From positions 330,801 to 394,800 of the forward strand of contig JAKMXF010000315.1 in assembly GCA_024704765.1 (NCBI GenBank): a stretch of DNA of 64,000 bases. The letters are read 5' to 3'. Positions 60,880 through 64,000 of this stretch are shown here, piece by piece (the first letter of the stretch is position 1; each line of letters begins with the position of its first letter). This DNA comes from Oopsacas minuta. Its lineage: Eukaryota; Porifera; Hexactinellida; Lyssacinosida; Leucopsacidae. Position numbers and translations under genes: made by a program. The notes under the pieces were generated by a model. That model did not search any database. It was not told the origin of the DNA and was given only the letters and a program-made list of their open reading frames with translations.

Positions 60880-62210
60880 CAGGTGATCAATAAGTTCTGA
60901 TAACTACGCCCAAAAGTATGTTGTACACAAACTATCAGTGTTAAACTTTTCGAAATACTCCCCAGTGTTATTTATACAGCGTTGAAGACACTCCAACCAT
61001 TGTACAAAATATTTTTACAGTCTTCCGATGGGTTCCGTTTTAGATACTGGAAAATCGCCGATCCCAGTTCTGGGCTGTTCTAAAATGACGACCGGAGAGG
61101 CGTTCCTTAAGCTTAGGGAGGAGATAGAAATAACAAGAAGCTAGATCTGGGCTGTAAGGTGGATGTCCAAGCTCAATCATCTCCATCCTAAGATTTTTCT
61201 TTGACTTGCTTGGTTTTGTGAGGACGGCCATGATTATGTAATAATATCAACCCTTTAGCACCAGTCCTTTTTCTCCTCTTCAACAAGCTTTTTTCCACTG
61301 CACCAAGACAATTACAAGTGTAGAATCTTCCAGTAACAGTTTGTCCCTTTGGAACTATCGCCTGGGCCCACTGGACCATGTGCATCAAAAAATAAGCAAT
61401 ACATGATCCTCGATGATCCGAAATCTGGACGCGGTACCATCGGAGGGTCCGAGGCTTTCCTATCCACACCTTATTTGATTGTTTGGAAATGATGTGTTAT
61501 GCTGAACCCATGCCTCATCACCTGTGACTATCACTAATAATCTTCACGGGTGGCATTCTTGTAGGTTTCAGGAGATTACGACAACATCTCACCCTTGTCT
61601 CTCTCTGGGCCTATGTGAGTAAATGTGGGCCTATGTGAGTAAATGTGGGCCCATCTGGCACAACCTACGTCAACTTGAGCTGTGATCTTAAAATGTGGTC
61701 TACACTTCCCATCGAGATACCAACACTATTAGAAAGTTCCCTAATAGTTATATGTGGGTCTAGGTCTATCAGTTTCTTGATAGCGCACGATTTAATGGGA
61801 GATGCAGCCGTAATTGATGCTCCAGGCGAGGGTCATCTTCGATAGACTTATTCCGAGCCTGAAACGCTGAGCCCATCTTCTGACTCCTGCATAAGACAGA
61901 GCATCTTTTGTACTAGGGACTTGAACCAAATCAAGATGCATCCCGTGTGCAGATTTTCGAGGAGAGTACGAATCAAGACGTAAGCTCTTTGCTCGATTTA
62001 GAATTCTTGCCAAGTGATGTCATAAAGGTATAGTATAAAAAGCACCTGTTGTAAAATTTCATATAACTTGTTGAGTTTTTAAGCGATTATGAAAAAATCA
62101 ATACTAGCTTGTAGACAGAGGATTAAGTATCTATATTCAAATATAAATATATTATAGTTGTGGTATAAATCCCCACAGCATCACGGTGATCAGAATTTAT
62201 TGAACGCCCG
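60880..62210 (-). mobile_element. Mariner (DD34D) element, decayed, 1.33 kb
   Basis: The ends CAGGTGATCAATAAGTTCTG (left) and CAGAATTTATTGAACGCCCG (right) are inverted copies with several mismatches, flanked by TA (60878-60879, 62211-62212). The TTCAATAA core is shared with the mariner at 11438, so they are relatives. A 19-bp tandem duplication lies at about 61613-61650 (GGGCCTATGTGAGTAAATGT twice). Confidence 0.88.
60990..62020 (-). pseudogene. Mariner (DD34D) transposase, heavily decayed
   Basis: Minus-strand pieces in order: CPRKSA/HGMHLDLVQVPSTKDALSYA and VRRWAQRFRLGISLS (about 61960-61840, HTH and linker region); KPRTLRWYRVQ (about 61450); GLILLHNHGRPHKTK (about 61240), where the second catalytic Asp is Asn; and ELGHPPYSPDLASCYFYLLPKLKERL (about 61170, shown in part), where the third Asp is Tyr. 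Frameshifts and stops separate them. Two catalytic residues are visibly lost, so it has been dead for long. Confidence 0.82.
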
Positions 62211-62212
62211 TA

Positions 62213-63904
62213 GTATATTGAACATGTTGAATCCGATGTTCACAATTTTGGAATAATCATATGTAAATCTATTTACGGTTGATATGCCTAAATAGCAGTT
62301 AAATTAGCCTAATTTCAAATATATACAGGTTGACTCTAAACGACAAGACAGGGCTAACACTGTTTCTTATATGTAAATTTATTGTTATATTCATGAATAT
62401 ATAGCAAATAAATGGTTAAATCTGGAAAAATTTAGAGACTTGATCTCAAACAGACAAAATAGTGTAATCAAGAACGCTCAATCCGAATCTAGCAATTTCA
62501 ATCCACGATGAGTTTGCAAATGCTCAAGTGATGACGTCAGGATATTTGACATATTGTGAGTACCTGTGGTCAAATTTTAAACCATCTATCATTCAAAATG
62601 GCTGAACAGTGGATAATAGTGTGATTTTCGTCATAATTTCGTCATATTCGTGAATATTAATACTAGCGTGCTTAGCTTGCTAGGTCGTTGCAGGGCAGTA
62701 TAATGCTGCAGGCTATCATAAGTATTATACAGCCAAAGATTATAGTGTAATTAGCCGCTACGTGACAAAAATAAACAGGGCACTTCCGGCCTCAAATTCA
62801 CTGAAAAGTTCAAGTATAAATGATATTTCCCATGATCCATCCAAATTACATTCAAAGCCTTTCTGTGGTGGCACTGGGATGCTAAATCGCTTTTGGAAAG
62901 TAATCTCAAAACTTGGTACTTAGGGTAATAAGAATTTCAGAATTTTTTCGAAAATCCAAAAAGATGGTAATGACGTCACAATTTCGTCATAGGTGTGAAT
63001 TTTCGTCCAAGACTCGAAATTGTAGGAAACAGGGACAAAAACATCAGAAAAAGTAAATCCCATGGTGCAAGTTCGAAGGAAATTCAATGCGATTACTACC
63101 GAAACATCAGGGAGATCTGTTTCTAAATATGAACTGTAATGCTTTCATAGGATTACAAAGATTTGATTACTTAAGTATAGTGTTTTGGCAGTTAGTTTTT
63201 CTTAGACACCATTTATTCAAGAAATGCGCTGTATAATCATCACTGTTATCATTAATGTCACTGGCATTGGGCTTGTAGAGTAATGGTGGTATTGCATTGA
63301 TGTAAGAATATTATATCGAATTTGAACAGGAAGAGGGGTAACTTATTAGGGATGCAGAAGCATACAAAATATAAACTAATTCTTGATTCAAAAGATTTAA
63401 TGAGCTGTATTTGTATGGCGGTTTACATCTCTGTGATTAACGGAACATGTATGAAGTATTCAATATAACCCGAAATTGGAGAATGTGGAAGAAAACAGGG
63501 TTGAGTTCAAGAATAAAGGTACAAGTACAAGTACATTCAAAAGTACATAAGTACAATTACAAGTACTTTCTGAAGCTTTCTGCTAGGCATGTAATCCATT
63601 TGAAGTATTTGGATAATAATTTGGGACTGAATAATAAGTACAAAGTGGATAGTTTGTTATGACTATAGAGGAGAAGCTGTATGGGGTTCAATCAGATTTA
63701 TTACTTGACTTGCGATATTAGGGAAAGAATGTGCTATTTACTCTTAATGACCCATATACGCAGATATAAGTGAAAAGCACTTGAAATTTCAAGAACTTGA
63801 AAAGTACTTTTGTACATCTACAAGTTGTCAAAAATTTTACATACAATTGTACTTGAACCCAAACATGGGGCATATAACAAAAATATTGTTGCATTGCTGG
63901 TATA
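62213..63904. other. Non-coding stretch with AAGTAC-rich patches
   Basis: No gene. The palindromic GTACTTGTAC/AAGTAC motif recurs at 63515-63570 and 63760-63855, making these patches partly self-complementary. TGACGTCA occurs at about 62533 and 62969. GTACCTGTGGTCAAATTTTA at 62557 is the third site of the dispersed repeat. Confidence 0.5.
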
Positions 63905-64000
63905 CAGGGTGTCTCAAAAGTTTTTTCACCTTATTCATCAAGCCAGTAAATTGTATTTATTGTAAAGAATCATTAGACTATTTGCCAATGTATTCACCGT
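63905..64000. mobile_element. Left end of another Tc1/mariner-like element (partial)
   Basis: After TA at 63903-63904 the sequence CAGGGTGTCTCAAAAGTTTT begins. This closely resembles the DD37E copy 2 terminus (CAGGGTGTCCCAAAAT) and other Tc1/mariner termini here. The element runs off the window, so its transposase and right end cannot be seen. Confidence 0.6.

Overview
This is a eukaryotic, AT-rich, gene-poor window, almost certainly from an invertebrate animal. An arthropod is likely, and the mix of Tc1/mariner lineages would suit a copepod such as a sea louse, but that is inference. There are no operons, ribosome-binding sites, CRISPR arrays or tRNAs that I can see. The one confident host gene is the last coding exon of a USP5/isopeptidase-T deubiquitinase (8568-9443, + strand), with a poly(A) signal at 9636. 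The first 8.5 kb is probably its upstream intron.

The rest is a graveyard of DNA transposons, many nested. Left to right: a P-element relic (about 2.25-2.56 kb); a pogo-like MITE (10009-10746); a DD34D mariner (11438-12771); a 6.8-kb hAT element with terminal repeats and an 8-bp target duplication (13128-19889) that holds copy A of an unrecognised protein family and a nested DD37D (maT-type) element; a P-like THAP transposon with about 160-bp terminal repeats (about 23091-27940), split inside its THAP finger by another DD37D element; foldback elements (28.5-29.2 kb, 31.45-32.0 kb, 40.1-41.6 kb); a DD41D mariner (29621-30973); a hAT tail fragment (33.88-34.3 kb) beside family copy B; an apparently intact DD34E Tc1 element (38556-39932); family copies E, C and D (42.9-46.4 kb); two DD37E elements in opposite orientation (46521-47819, 48062-49475); a pogo-like element (49622-51122); a second unclassified zinc-knuckle protein gene (about 57.0-59.05 kb, minus); a second pogo-like MITE (59120-59870); a non-LTR reverse-transcriptase scrap (60.2 kb); a decayed DD34D mariner (60880-62210); and the first bases of another element at the right edge.

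The strongest candidate for something undescribed is the five-copy family A-E, called here the 'GDQDK family'. It is about 540-565 aa, with a ZAD-like N-terminal C2-C2 zinc finger, an internal CxxC...H element, the blocks HIKLGLMKQF and EEQGERFHQDI, and a D...D...E pattern that could be a diverged RNase H-like transposase core. I do not recognise it as a named superfamily and could find no terminal repeats by eye. Apart from USP5, the Tc1 protein at 38830-39810 is the only clearly intact long reading frame. Nearly all other coding sequences are broken by one-base frameshifts and CGA-to-TGA or TGG-to-TAG changes.
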